A stretch of DNA of 64,000 nucleotides, from the NCBI RefSeq assembly GCF_024707505.1, contig NZ_CP102604.1, forward strand, positions 372,001-436,000. The letters run 5' to 3'. Positions within the stretch are counted from its first letter, which is position 1. Every line of letters begins with the position of its first letter. Below the pieces are notes generated by a model. It searched no databases. It saw nothing but the letters and a program-made list of their open reading frames with translations, and was not told where the DNA came from. Both the position numbers and the translations under genes were made by a program. Below are positions 1-7,518 of this stretch, one piece after another. Source of the DNA: Pantoea sp. SOD02 (GTDB lineage: Bacteria > Pseudomonadota > Gammaproteobacteria > Enterobacterales > Enterobacteriaceae).

Positions 1-882
1 ATACCGGATTATCCGGGCACTTTGCAATCGGCCGGACGCTACGTCGCCTTTGGATTGGTGGTGTTGCCGCTGGCCTGGCTGGATCGCCGTCGTTTGCGTC
101 AGCTGGCGCGCAAAGATTGGATTGAAGCGCTGAAGCTGTCGCTGATTGGCAATTTACTCTATTACGCGTTTCTCGCCAGCGCGATTCAACGTACCGGCGC
201 GCCCATTTCAACCATGATTATCGGCACCTTGCCGGTGGTGATTACCGTGACGGCTAATCTCTGTTATGGCCATCTTGAAGGGCGCTTGCCGTGGCGCAAA
301 CTGACGCCGGCTTTGCTGATTATTGCCGCAGGCCTGGCTTGCGTGAATGCCGCCGAACTTCAGACGCAAGGTCCCGATTTTGATTGGTCGCGCTATCTCA
401 CCGGTTTAGGGTTAGCGGTTCTGGCGGTGGCATGCTGGACATGGTATCCGCTGCGTAATGGTTTATGGTTACGCGCGCATCCCCAGCACAAGCCATCCAG
501 CTGGGCGACAGCACAAGGTTTGGTGACGCTGCCGCAGGCGTTGGTGTTCTATCTATTGGTCTGCGTGCAGCTCCACTGGCAGCAACCTGCATTTGCGCTG
601 CCCTTCGGGCCGCAGCCGCAACGCTTTCTATTATTAATGTTAGGTATCGGGCTGATCTGCTCATGGCTGGGCACACTTTGCTGGAATGCTGCCAGCCAGC
701 GCGTGCCGACAGTGATAATGGGGCCGCTGATTGTGTTCGAAACCTTAGCCGGATTGCTGTGGACATTCCTGTGGCGACAAAGCTGGCCGCCGCTGTTAAC
801 TGCGGTCGGCATTGGCTGTTTGATTGTTGGCGTAATCTACGCGATGCGCATTAAACCCCAGCCGCATATCACTGCGGTATAA
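1..882 (+). CDS. DMT (EamA-type) exporter, 5' end outside the window
   Basis: The frame is open from base 1, so the gene starts upstream and about 293 C-terminal residues are seen. It is an almost continuous series of hydrophobic helices with short basic loops (for example DRRRLRQLARKDW near the visible start and MRIKPQPH at the end), the layout of drug/metabolite transporter proteins with two EamA repeats. The conserved G-R-Y segment early in the repeat is present. Such proteins usually export amino acids or other metabolites across the inner membrane; the substrate cannot be read from sequence. An internal TTG at 22 could be mistaken for the start but lies inside the conserved domain. No operon partner follows. 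Confidence 0.8.
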   Translation: MPDYPGTLQSAGRYVAFGLVVLPLAWLDRRRLRQLARKDWIEALKLSLIGNLLYYAFLASAIQRTGAPISTMIIGTLPVVITVTANLCYGHLEGRLPWRKLTPALLIIAAGLACVNAAELQTQGPDFDWSRYLTGLGLAVLAVACWTWYPLRNGLWLRAHPQHKPSSWATAQGLVTLPQALVFYLLVCVQLHWQQPAFALPFGPQPQRFLLLMLGIGLICSWLGTLCWNAASQRVPTVIMGPLIVFETLAGLLWTFLWRQSWPPLLTAVGIGCLIVGVIYAMRIKPQPHITAV

Positions 883-1392
883 CTCATCAATGAGCGCTGC
901 TGAAAAATCATTTCGGCAGCGTACTCCGCTGTATTTTAAGAATTTGACTAGCTCCTCTTACACCTCAAATCCCGCTTTCTGACGCTGACCAGGCCGTCGA
1001 TATAACTTTTCGGCTAATTTCAGCCGCTTTTTCAGTCCTGATTTGTCATAAACAGACATGCCGCTGCGTCCCGCGCGGCAGTGTTTGGCCGTATTAAGGC
1101 GCACTAAACCTTCATTAATCCTCGTTCTTCCTGGCTATAGCAGGCCCTAAAGCGGAAAAAACCGGCGCGTTAAGGCGGAAAAACATGCATCTAACCTACC
1201 GTTTATTGCCGTTTGGCACTGAAGATTGGCACTCGAAAGCCACTTTTTGCTTAAGGGAATAGGGCGTTGTTAAGAAAGATTCCATTAACCGTTGGCAAAA
1301 AACCATTAAGCGTAACGATGAATAGGGTGCAGTAATTTAACTTATCTCCCGCTTTTTGGCTGTTATTGTTTAGGCTAGATAACCTTTCTTAT

Positions 1393-1406
1393 CAGGATTA
1401 TTCCTG
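1393..1406 (-). promoter_or_regulatory. Candidate RcsAB box
   Basis: On the minus strand the bases read CAGGAATAATCCTG, matching 12 of 14 positions of the published enteric RcsAB consensus TRVGAAWAWTSYGR; the core is nearly palindromic. RcsAB boxes control capsule and exopolysaccharide promoters. A flippase gene of that pathway lies 1.3 kb downstream beyond an IS remnant. No convincing -35/-10 pair was found next to it. Confidence 0.4.
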
Positions 1407-1581
1407 GCGGCATGATGAGAAATTATGGTCTACGCGCGTCAACCGAATGATGAAAGAATCCAGGAGTAGATCCAGTTAAAAACAGAGGTTATGTGTGAGC
1501 GGTTACACGGCGTTGTTCATTAATGCTTAACAGAATTGTCTGCATTCAGGGCTGATGATTAATGTTGGTAAAGTAATAATT

Positions 1582-1616
1582 GAAGCGCCAATCTCACCGA
1601 AATGAGATTGGACTTC
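1582..1616 (+). other. Strong stem-loop in non-coding DNA
   Basis: CCAATCTCA (1588-1596) pairs perfectly with TGAGATTGG (1603-1611) around a six-base loop, and GAAG/CTTC extends the stem through a small bulge. No U-run follows, so it is not a typical terminator. It may belong to an untranslated leader or small RNA. Confidence 0.5.
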
Positions 1617-1814
1617 GTTTGAATGGCTTGAATAGAGAGACTTTTGCTGATGTGAATCTATTTTACCGCAAAAAAGGAAGCAATTCCGCGATGGTATTCA
1701 TCAGGAAAAATTGGAGCGAATTGTTATGTTGTGAACGCCGTATTAAATGATCTTCATATCTTCTGGTAAGAACAAATCTCAGCATTAAGTCAAATAACAT
1801 CGGCCTTAATGGTG

Positions 1815-2210
1815 TTAGCGATTATCTGTTCCTGCAGGATAATGATAAACGCTGCGGCTAATATCCAGTAAACGGCAGCTACGACGGGTACCTATGTCGA
1901 ATGTCGTTTGCAGAAAGTTAACCGCCTGACGCTTTTCATTCGTGGTAAAGAAGTTTTTCAATACGCTTTGCAGCATCTCTTTATCGGAACTCAGAGATTG
2001 CAGTTCACGCGTGAGGTTAAGAAGCTGATCTTCCAACTCCTTGATTTTGCGACCTTCCTCGGAAGAGAGCCCAGAAAACTTCTTCTTCCAGCTATAGAAA
2101 GTGGCCTCGGAAATGCCAAGCTCCTCACAAATCTCCCTGACTTTCACTCCCGTTTCAGAAGCTTTAATGGCATTTGTGATTTGCTCTTCGCTATATCGTG
2201 ACTTTCTCAT
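1815..2210 (-). pseudogene. IS3-family transposase remnant (OrfA joined to start of OrfB)
   Basis: The 131-residue product begins MRKSRYSEEQI and carries the OrfA helix-turn-helix (EICEELGISEATFYSWKKKF) followed by a leucine-zipper-like stretch (LEDQLLNLTRELQSLSSDKEMLQ), as in IS407/IS1222-type elements. It then runs on in the same frame into a segment resembling the OrfB N-terminus (RRSCRLLDISRSVYHY) and stops. The DDE catalytic core is missing, so it cannot transpose. In active IS3 elements OrfB is reached by frameshifting or a separate start, so the in-frame join suggests decay or a retained DNA-binding fragment. The start at 2210 has GAAAGG upstream. No terminal inverted repeats were identified. 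Confidence 0.75.
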
Positions 2211-2670
2211 AAATGCTATTACCTTTCTTATCAATTAGTGGATGAGAATTACTGTATTAATATCTGGCACTGCAAAAACACTATTAATTCAGTATTAAAG
2301 TGCGCGATTTGAATTGCGAGGGTTAAATTAAGATATTTAGAAGAAATATCATCATGGGATAAATCTTATTTTATTCCGAATGGCATTGAACGCCTTCCTG
2401 GCTTTAGGTTTTTGATATAAATTCTCTCCATCCCAAATGCAGAAAAATACTACATTCATTGGAAAATCGGCATAAACCACTTGCAGAAATGTCAGGGTGT
2501 GCCAGTAAACCTTTGCTTAGAATTTAAGCTGAAATCGTTTACATCCACCGAGTTTCGCACCGGATATAATCGGAATTTTCCTGAATATAATTCCTAATTG
2601 CTGACGCGAGTCTCATTTTTCGGACCAGTTTGGTTTGAAGTTAATAAATTAAGTCAGGCCCACTGAGCGC
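2211..2670. other. AT-rich intergenic region upstream of the flippase gene
   Basis: About 460 AT-rich bases hold no coding ORF. The stretch contains a half-match to an RcsAB box near 2243-2256 (TGAGAAT then divergent), too weak to call. It has no JUMPstart or ops element of the kind that precedes many O-antigen operons. It presumably contains the promoter of the downstream gene pair. Confidence 0.5.
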
Positions 2671-2736
2671 TTGTTAATTCATTTCAAGGACGTTGTACCG
2701 AAAGTTGTTGTAGTTCGTAATACTAAGGATCAGTCA

Positions 2737-3993
2737 ATGAAATTGAGCGTAATGTCTAATGCCGCCTGGATGATGTCTGAAAAGATCGTCTCCGTGTTCG
2801 GCGTCATATTTGTGACCTCCTACGTGGCAAAATCCTTTGGTCCAACCATCTTTGGCCAAATGGCGTTTTCGACCTCGCTATTTTCCATGGTGCAGACCGT
2901 GGCGATTTTCGGTACGGAAACCATCCTGTTTAAACGTATCAGTAAGAGTGCGCCGAAAGGGCTGCGCCTGATGACCGTAGCGCGCAACATGCGCATGGTT
3001 TTGCTGTTGCTGACATCGCTGCCCGTCTTGATTTGGGTCTGGTACAACATGCAGGAAAACTTCCTCGCTTTTGCACTGGCCTCGTTTATCTCTTCGGTTT
3101 TCGTGACGCAGGACACCTTCAGTGTCTATAACAATGCGCGCTTAGCGTCGCGACTGAATACCATCGCCAACTCAGTCGGTTTGCTGCTGGGCTTCAGCTT
3201 AAGTTTTGCCATTGCCTGGCTGCACCTCAATCCGCTGTGGCTGACCGTATCGATTGTCGCCGTCACGCTGGTGCCGTATGTGATTAAGCGTTTTAACTTT
3301 TACCGCGAAAATCAGGACGTGGCGCCGCCGCAGGATAAGCGCAACACCTATCTGCGCTATTTGCTGTACGCCGGATTACCGCTGGCCATCTCCAGCATCT
3401 TTATCTCGGTGCAGGTGAAAGCGGCACAGATGTTCCTGGCGGGCATCGCCTCGGCGCGCGATCTCGGGCTGTTCGCCGCCGCCAATACCATTTCGGCCTC
3501 CTGGATTTTTATCCCGGTCGCCATCATCACTTCTTGCTTTTCGGAAATCTTCCGCGAGCGTGGAGAAGCCGCCATCAAGCTGACAGCAAGGCTTAATGGT
3601 TATGTCATGGGTGTTTCATTGTTGTTGTTAGCGGTGATCGCGATGTACGGCGAAAAAATCATCATCGCTTTATATGGTCACGAGTACACACAGTCAGGAA
3701 GTCTCATTACGTTGTTGTCGTTAGCGACCTGCTTTTCGGCGATGGGGACCGTAGCGTATCGCTACATGGTCAAAGAAGGCGGGTTTAATTATCTGTTGAA
3801 GAAAATTGTTTGCCTGATGGTGATCAGCTTGCCGCTGTCGTGGTGGCTGATCCAAGGCTACGGCATCATGGGTGCCGCATGGAGCGTTTTCATCTCAGAA
3901 TTGCTGTCTCTTACCGTAATGAATTACTTCTTCAAAAACGGCGTCATCCAAAAAATCCAGGTTTCCTCACTCAACTACAAAACCTACAAATGA
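2737..3993 (+). CDS. Wzx-like polysaccharide flippase (MATE/PST family)
   Basis: The 418-residue inner-membrane protein has about 12 hydrophobic helices and the N-terminal pattern of oligosaccharide translocases (SNAAWMMSEKIVSVFGVIFVTSYV), including the recurring F-G-x-x-x-F-G-Q motif (SFGPTIFGQMAF). It resembles AmsL and Wzx proteins that flip undecaprenyl-linked repeat units during capsule or O-unit assembly. The ATG at 2737 has AAGGAT eight bases upstream; earlier in-frame starts have no such site and add an unusual soluble leader. It overlaps the vicinity of the next gene, so the two are translationally coupled. No polymerase or glycosyltransferase operon is adjacent. It could be an auxiliary flippase like the extra wzx known from stewartan-producing Pantoea. 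Substrate unknown. Confidence 0.8.
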   Translation: MKLSVMSNAAWMMSEKIVSVFGVIFVTSYVAKSFGPTIFGQMAFSTSLFSMVQTVAIFGTETILFKRISKSAPKGLRLMTVARNMRMVLLLLTSLPVLIWVWYNMQENFLAFALASFISSVFVTQDTFSVYNNARLASRLNTIANSVGLLLGFSLSFAIAWLHLNPLWLTVSIVAVTLVPYVIKRFNFYRENQDVAPPQDKRNTYLRYLLYAGLPLAISSIFISVQVKAAQMFLAGIASARDLGLFAAANTISASWIFIPVAIITSCFSEIFRERGEAAIKLTARLNGYVMGVSLLLLAVIAMYGEKIIIALYGHEYTQSGSLITLLSLATCFSAMGTVAYRYMVKEGGFNYLLKKIVCLMVISLPLSWWLIQGYGIMGAAWSVFISELLSLTVMNYFFKNGVIQKIQVSSLNYKTYK

Positions 3994-4001
3994 GGTCAGA
4001 T

Positions 4002-4952
4002 ATGCTCAAGTTGAAAGATGAACTCAGAAGAAGCGTGCAGTACTTCATCAAGAAGATGCCCTGGGCATACCAGGATCGTATCTACTATTTTCATAAGTTC
4101 CGCAAACTGCCCAATTTGCGTGAGCCGAAAGTGTTTAACGAGAAGGTGCTGTACCGCAAATTCATCCATGGCGATTATCAGATGTATGGTCGTCTGTCGG
4201 ACAAATATTCGGTGCGCGAATATATCGCCGAGAAAGTGGGCAGCGAATACCTGATCCCGCTGGTGTACGAGACCAGCGATCCCAGCTCTTTGCACACGTT
4301 GCCGAGCTGGAAAAATACCGTTATCAAGCCGAATCACGCCTCTAACATGGTAGAGATTTTGCTTGAAGAGCCGGATGCGCTGAAGAAGCAGCAGATTATT
4401 AGCGACTGCCATCGCTGGCTGAAAACCGATTTCGCTAACGAAGCGCGTGAGATTCACTATCGCTACATCAAGCCACGCATTCTGGTGGAGCAGTACATTG
4501 GCGATGGTAAATCGGCGCCGATTGACTACAAGTTCCACATGTTCAACAAGCGCGACGGCAGCTTTGAGTATGTGCTGCAGGTGATCTACAACCGCTGCAA
4601 TCCGCTGTTGTCGATGAACTTTTACGTCAACAACCTCAACGAGGCGTATCACAAAATTCGTGATACCGGCCTGGACGTGACGCCACAAATGGCCTCGTTG
4701 CAGCACGCGTTGGCGTTGAGTAAAAAGCTGGCGAGTGATTTCGATTATGTGCGCGTGGATTGGTACATTGATAAAGAGCAGATCTACTTCGGCGAATTAA
4801 CCTTTACGCCAGGCGCGGGTTTGGTGACCGGTCTGGATCGCGGGCTCAATCAGATGATGGGTGATATGTGGATTCAGGATCGTCGCGGTACGAAGATACC
4901 GGGCATCACGGTGACGGAAGTAACCATTCCGGCCGTATTGAAGAAAATTTAA
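4002..4952 (+). CDS. TupA-like ATP-grasp protein (polysaccharide side-group ligase or glycosyl-type enzyme)
   Basis: This 316-residue soluble protein has the layout of the ATPgrasp_TupA family: an N-terminal segment with PKVFNEKVLYRKFIHGD, the motif VIKPNHASN near residue 107, EQYIGDG near 163 and DYKFHMFN, then DWYID..IYFGELTFTPGAG towards the end, the metal/ATP-binding end of the grasp fold. Family members act on teichuronic or surface polysaccharides, adding amino-acid or acidic groups. The ATG at 4002 has GAGG six bases upstream, and another ATG at 3990 overlaps the flippase stop codon, so the pair is coupled. The gene ends before a strong terminator. Its exact reaction is not deducible. 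Confidence 0.75.
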   Translation: MLKLKDELRRSVQYFIKKMPWAYQDRIYYFHKFRKLPNLREPKVFNEKVLYRKFIHGDYQMYGRLSDKYSVREYIAEKVGSEYLIPLVYETSDPSSLHTLPSWKNTVIKPNHASNMVEILLEEPDALKKQQIISDCHRWLKTDFANEAREIHYRYIKPRILVEQYIGDGKSAPIDYKFHMFNKRDGSFEYVLQVIYNRCNPLLSMNFYVNNLNEAYHKIRDTGLDVTPQMASLQHALALSKKLASDFDYVRVDWYIDKEQIYFGELTFTPGAGLVTGLDRGLNQMMGDMWIQDRRGTKIPGITVTEVTIPAVLKKI

Positions 4953-4970
4953 GTATCACACAGCAAAATA

Positions 4971-4997
4971 AAAAACCCCGCTTCGGCGGGGTTTTTT
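4971..4997. terminator. Bidirectional rho-independent terminator
   Basis: CCCCGCTTCGGCGGGG at 4976-4991 forms a GC stem with a TTCG-type loop, with six T after it and an A-run before it. It lies between the convergent TupA-like gene and yjcB and can serve both. Confidence 0.9.
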
Positions 4998-5008
4998 ATT
5001 GGCAGCGA

Positions 5009-5290
5009 TTAAGGCATTGGCCAATCGGTTGGCGTCTGGCTCATCACTTCAATAAAGGCGTTTTTGGAGATTTCCATAAAGTTATGCAGATTCTCCATGC
5101 TCAGCGTGATACCAAGCAGGCCGGTAACAAACCAGCAAGACATGCCCACGCCGATGCCACCGCACAGCAGCGCCATCACGTGATGACTGTTCTGACGCAG
5201 TCGAATTTTCATGGTGCTGGCGAAGAACATCATTACCGCACTCAGGAGTTCCCAGCGCATAACAATCAAACTGGTGGTTAAGGTGGCCAT
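5009..5290 (-). CDS. yjcB: YjcB family small membrane protein
   Basis: The 93-residue protein starting MATLTTSLIVMRWELLSAVMMF has the sequence pattern of E. coli YjcB, including LRWxLLSAVMMF near the start, a second hydrophobic segment (CWFVTGLLGITL) and the C-terminal SQTP-x-x-WPM. Two transmembrane helices are evident. Its function is not established. The start at 5290 has AGAGG nine bases upstream, better than the in-frame start 14 codons earlier. In E. coli yjcB sits next to pdeC and soxS; here soxS is next door, but pdeC is absent, which supports the identification by synteny. Confidence 0.85.
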   Translation of the reverse strand: MATLTTSLIVMRWELLSAVMMFFASTMKIRLRQNSHHVMALLCGGIGVGMSCWFVTGLLGITLSMENLHNFMEISKNAFIEVMSQTPTDWPMP

Positions 5291-5544
5291 CTGCAAAAAC
5301 CTCTTAGAATCAGTGATATCCCCGACATTCAATCGACATCACTGGCGGCTAAGAAGGAAGGTCAGGGAAGTCCTTCAGGCCGTCTTACTGAATACAGGAA
5401 AGTGTGACTTGGCTCACATTATATCACTCGATTTTAAATTTTGAACAAAATTTATACCTGGTATGGTAGAAAGTTTTTTATCGAACTGGAGGGAAAAGCA
5501 GGCAGGAAAAGCGAGGTGCGCCCGCAAGGGGCGCGCAGAAAAGG

Positions 5545-5976
5545 TTAGCTAACCGGGCAGCACTCGCCGGTTGTACGCTGGGCAAAACTGGTCATGTTGT
5601 TGTCTGCACAGTCAAAACTGAGCAAGCGCGGACGCTGAATCATCGCCTGACGACGCATGGTGTGACGATAAGCGGTTGGCGTTTGTGAGAACTGACGGCG
5701 GAACACGCGCGAGAAAGTCTGCTGCGAGTCATAACCGTATTGCATCGCGATATCGAACACCGGACGCTGAGTTTGGCGCAGCGCTTCAGCGGCCAGCGTC
5801 AGGCGGCGTTCGCGAATATAGCCACCCAGCGTTTGTTTCGTGACGGCACGGAACATACGCTGCAGATGCCATTTTGAGTAACCTGATTTTGCCGCGACTT
5901 CATCAATAGACAGCGCTTTATCCAGATTCTGATCGATCCAGTTGGACAGCGAATGAATGATTTCCTGTTGCATCAT
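5545..5976 (-). CDS. soxS: SoxS superoxide-response activator with C-terminal extension
   Basis: Residues 1-107 follow E. coli SoxS closely: two AraC-type helix-turn-helix units (EVAAKSGYSKWHLQRMFR near 26-43 and DIAMQYGYDSQQTFSRVFRR near 75-94). It activates soxbox promoters for defence against superoxide and redox-cycling drugs. SoxS normally ends just after YRH-R-L at about 107 residues; this product continues for about 36 residues and holds Cys123, Cys139 and Cys140. The gene is divergent from soxR, with the SoxR operator between them. Two adjacent ATGs (5976 and 5973) follow AAGGATGAGG. The identity is secure from context and domain; the tail is unusual. Confidence 0.93.
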   Translation of the reverse strand: MMQQEIIHSLSNWIDQNLDKALSIDEVAAKSGYSKWHLQRMFRAVTKQTLGGYIRERRLTLAAEALRQTQRPVFDIAMQYGYDSQQTFSRVFRRQFSQTPTAYRHTMRRQAMIQRPRLLSFDCADNNMTSFAQRTTGECCPVS

Positions 5977-6035
5977 AGCCTCATCCTTCTGATGTTTTTT
6001 GCCTGGTGAGAAATTCGAAGTTTTGCTGGGGTGCG

Positions 6036-6066
6036 AGTATAATTCCTCAAGTTAACTTGAGGTAAA
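6036..6066 (-). promoter_or_regulatory. soxS promoter with SoxR operator
   Basis: The perfect 18-bp palindrome CCTCAAGTTAACTTGAGG at 6045-6062 is the known SoxR site. On the minus strand it lies between -35 TTTACC (6061-6066) and -10 TATACT (6036-6041). The spacing is 19 bp, the overlong spacer that oxidised SoxR untwists to activate transcription. The arrangement equals the E. coli soxS promoter. Confidence 0.95.
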
Positions 6067-6074
6067 GGCCCTAA

Positions 6075-6551
6075 ATGAAAAAAGAACGCAATTACCCGAA
6101 GCCGGTTTTAACGCCGGGCGAAGTGGCGAAGCGCAGCGGCGTGGCGGTGTCGGCGCTGCACTTCTATGAGACCAAAGGATTGATTTTCAGCTCGCGCAAC
6201 GGCGGCAATCAACGCCGCTACAGCCGCGACGTGCTGCGTCGCGTGGCCATCATCAAAATCGCGCAACGCATCGGTATTCCGCTGGCGACGGTGAGCGACA
6301 GCCTGACGCATGTGCCGGCCAATAAGCGCATGTCGACGCAGGAGTGGGACGCGCTGACGCAACACTGGCGTGAGGAGCTGGATAAACGCATCGAAACCCT
6401 GACGCGCTTGCGTAACGATCTGGATGGCTGCATTGGCTGCGGCTGTTTATCGATGCGCGATTGCCCGCTGCGCAATCCGGGTGACCGCCTGGGCGAGCAA
6501 GGTTCGGGCGCGGTGCTACTCGATCCGGAACAAGACGAGCAAAAACGTTAA
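6075..6551 (+). CDS. soxR: SoxR redox-sensing regulator, [2Fe-2S] MerR family
   Basis: The 158-residue protein has a MerR winged-helix DNA-binding domain ([21 protein letters not shown], residues 12-32), a dimerisation helix, and the cluster motif with Cys119, Cys122, Cys124 and Cys130 ([12 protein letters not shown]). It senses redox-cycling agents and superoxide by oxidation of the 2Fe-2S cluster and switches on soxS. Length and C-terminal NPGDRLGE match enteric SoxR. The ATG at 6075 has AAAGG eight bases before it. A glutathione transferase gene follows after 43 bases on the same strand and may be co-transcribed. Confidence 0.97.
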   Translation: MKKERNYPKPVLTPGEVAKRSGVAVSALHFYETKGLIFSSRNGGNQRRYSRDVLRRVAIIKIAQRIGIPLATVSDSLTHVPANKRMSTQEWDALTQHWREELDKRIETLTRLRNDLDGCIGCGCLSMRDCPLRNPGDRLGEQGSGAVLLDPEQDEQKR

Positions 6552-6594
6552 TCGACTATACTTGGCGGAACACTTTTACCGGCAAGGAAACCGT

Positions 6595-7260
6595 ATGATC
6601 ACCGTTCACCATCTGGAAAACTCCCGCTCGCATCGCGTGTTATGGCTACTGGAAGAGCTCGCGGTGCCTTACCAAATCAAACGCTATCAACGTGAAAACA
6701 CTCTGCTGGCCCCCGATTCCTTAAAGAAAGTGCATCCGCTAGGGAAATCACCGGTGATTACCGACGGCAATCGCGTGATTGCCGAGTCAGGCGCGATTCT
6801 CGAATACCTGCAACTCAAATACGACAGCGAGCATCAGTTGGCGTTGAGTCATGAAGATGAACAGATTCAGGCGCGTTACTGGCTGCATTACGCGGAAGGA
6901 TCGCTGATGCCGCTGCTGGTAATGAAGCTGGTGTTTGCGCAGTTTGGCAAAAAGCCGGTGCCGTGGCTGCTGCGTCCGGCTGGCATCGCATTGAGTAAAG
7001 GGATTCAGAAAGCCTGGCTGAACAAGCAGCTGGCATTGCACGGCAGCGTGATTGAAGAACATCTCACGCAGCATCCATTTTTTGCCGGTTCACGTTTTAG
7101 CATCGCCGACGTGCAGATGAGCTTCCCGCTGCTGGCACTGCAGTTACGTGGTTCGCTGCGCGATACGCCCGCCACCGCCCGCTGGCTGGAAACCATGCAG
7201 CAGCGCGCTGCCTGGCAACGAGCGATTCAGCAGGGTGGCGCGATTGAGTTAAGCCGCTAA
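6595..7260 (+). CDS. Glutathione S-transferase
   Basis: The 221-residue cytosolic protein has an N-terminal thioredoxin-like domain (ITVHHLENSRSHRVLWLLEEL) with the glutathione-binding PVITDGNRVIAESGAILEYL segment at about 50-70, and an all-helical C-terminal domain containing the conserved FSIADVQMSFPL N-capping motif. It conjugates or reduces electrophiles with glutathione; the substrate is unknown. The ATG at 6595 has AAGGAA before it. It lies between soxR and ghxP, a position where E. coli has no such gene, and could profit from read-through from soxR during oxidative stress (inference). Confidence 0.88.
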   Translation: MITVHHLENSRSHRVLWLLEELAVPYQIKRYQRENTLLAPDSLKKVHPLGKSPVITDGNRVIAESGAILEYLQLKYDSEHQLALSHEDEQIQARYWLHYAEGSLMPLLVMKLVFAQFGKKPVPWLLRPAGIALSKGIQKAWLNKQLALHGSVIEEHLTQHPFFAGSRFSIADVQMSFPLLALQLRGSLRDTPATARWLETMQQRAAWQRAIQQGGAIELSR

Positions 7261-7269
7261 GTTCTGCCA

Positions 7270-7293
7270 GGTCGCCATGAATGGCGACCCTAC
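7270..7293 (-). repeat. REP hairpin, family A
   Basis: GGTCGCCATGAATGGCGACC followed by CTAC. Read on the minus strand it is a GTAG-tailed hairpin. It is one of the dispersed REP-type elements of this genome. Confidence 0.9.
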
Positions 7294-7350
7294 GGGGCGA
7301 AAGCCTGGATTTATCCTGTCATGCCCGCGATTAGTAGTTGAAAACCCCAT

Positions 7351-7381
7351 GGCAAACGCCAGATAATCGTTTGCCTTTTTT
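7351..7381 (+). terminator. Terminator-like hairpin in the ghxP leader
   Basis: GGCAAACG (7351-7358) pairs with CGTTTGCC (7368-7375) around nine bases, followed by six T. It could end soxR-gst transcription or act as an attenuator ahead of ghxP, because both arms recur further down the leader. Confidence 0.55.
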
Positions 7382-7415
7382 CCTCGTCCCCTTTTACGGC
7401 CTGGAATACGCGGCG

Positions 7416-7431
7416 ACGTAAACGTTTGCCT
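7416..7431 (+). promoter_or_regulatory. PurR-type operator upstream of ghxP
   Basis: ACGTAAACGTTTGCCT resembles the PurR box ACGCAAACGTTTGCGT closely and lies about 90 bases before the purine permease start. PurR with hypoxanthine or guanine represses purine genes, so regulation of this permease by purine supply is plausible. Confidence 0.6.
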
Positions 7432-7452
7432 GGATTTTCATCATGAAAATCC
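7432..7452 (+). repeat. 10-bp-arm inverted repeat in the ghxP leader
   Basis: GGATTTTCAT and ATGAAAATCC flank a single C. The repeat is nested inside a longer possible pairing of CGTTTGC (7423-7429) with GCAAACG (7467-7473). Confidence 0.6.
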
Positions 7453-7518
7453 GCCATCAGGGAACAGCAAACGTGCGCCGCGCGGCGACTCACATCACAA
7501 AAATATTGAGGAAGAATT

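Larger units (their letters stand above)
883..1814. other. Long non-coding stretch with candidate regulatory elements
   Basis: About 930 bases carry no ORF with coding character. I see a candidate RcsAB box at 1393-1406 and a strong hairpin at 1582-1616 (listed separately). A short inverted repeat lies at the GCCGC/GCGGC segment around 1060-1080. Base composition drops towards AT-rich to the right. The stretch ends in an insertion-sequence remnant, so it may be a disrupted promoter or leader region. Confidence 0.6.

Noticed and set aside
1815..2234. Complete insertion sequence
   Set aside because: The OrfB catalytic domain and terminal inverted repeats are missing.
2243..2256. Second RcsAB box before the flippase gene
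   Set aside because: Only the left half fits the consensus.
7261..7518. Known purine riboswitch upstream of ghxP
   Set aside because: The conserved purine aptamer core is not seen; only competing inverted repeats and a PurR-like box are present.
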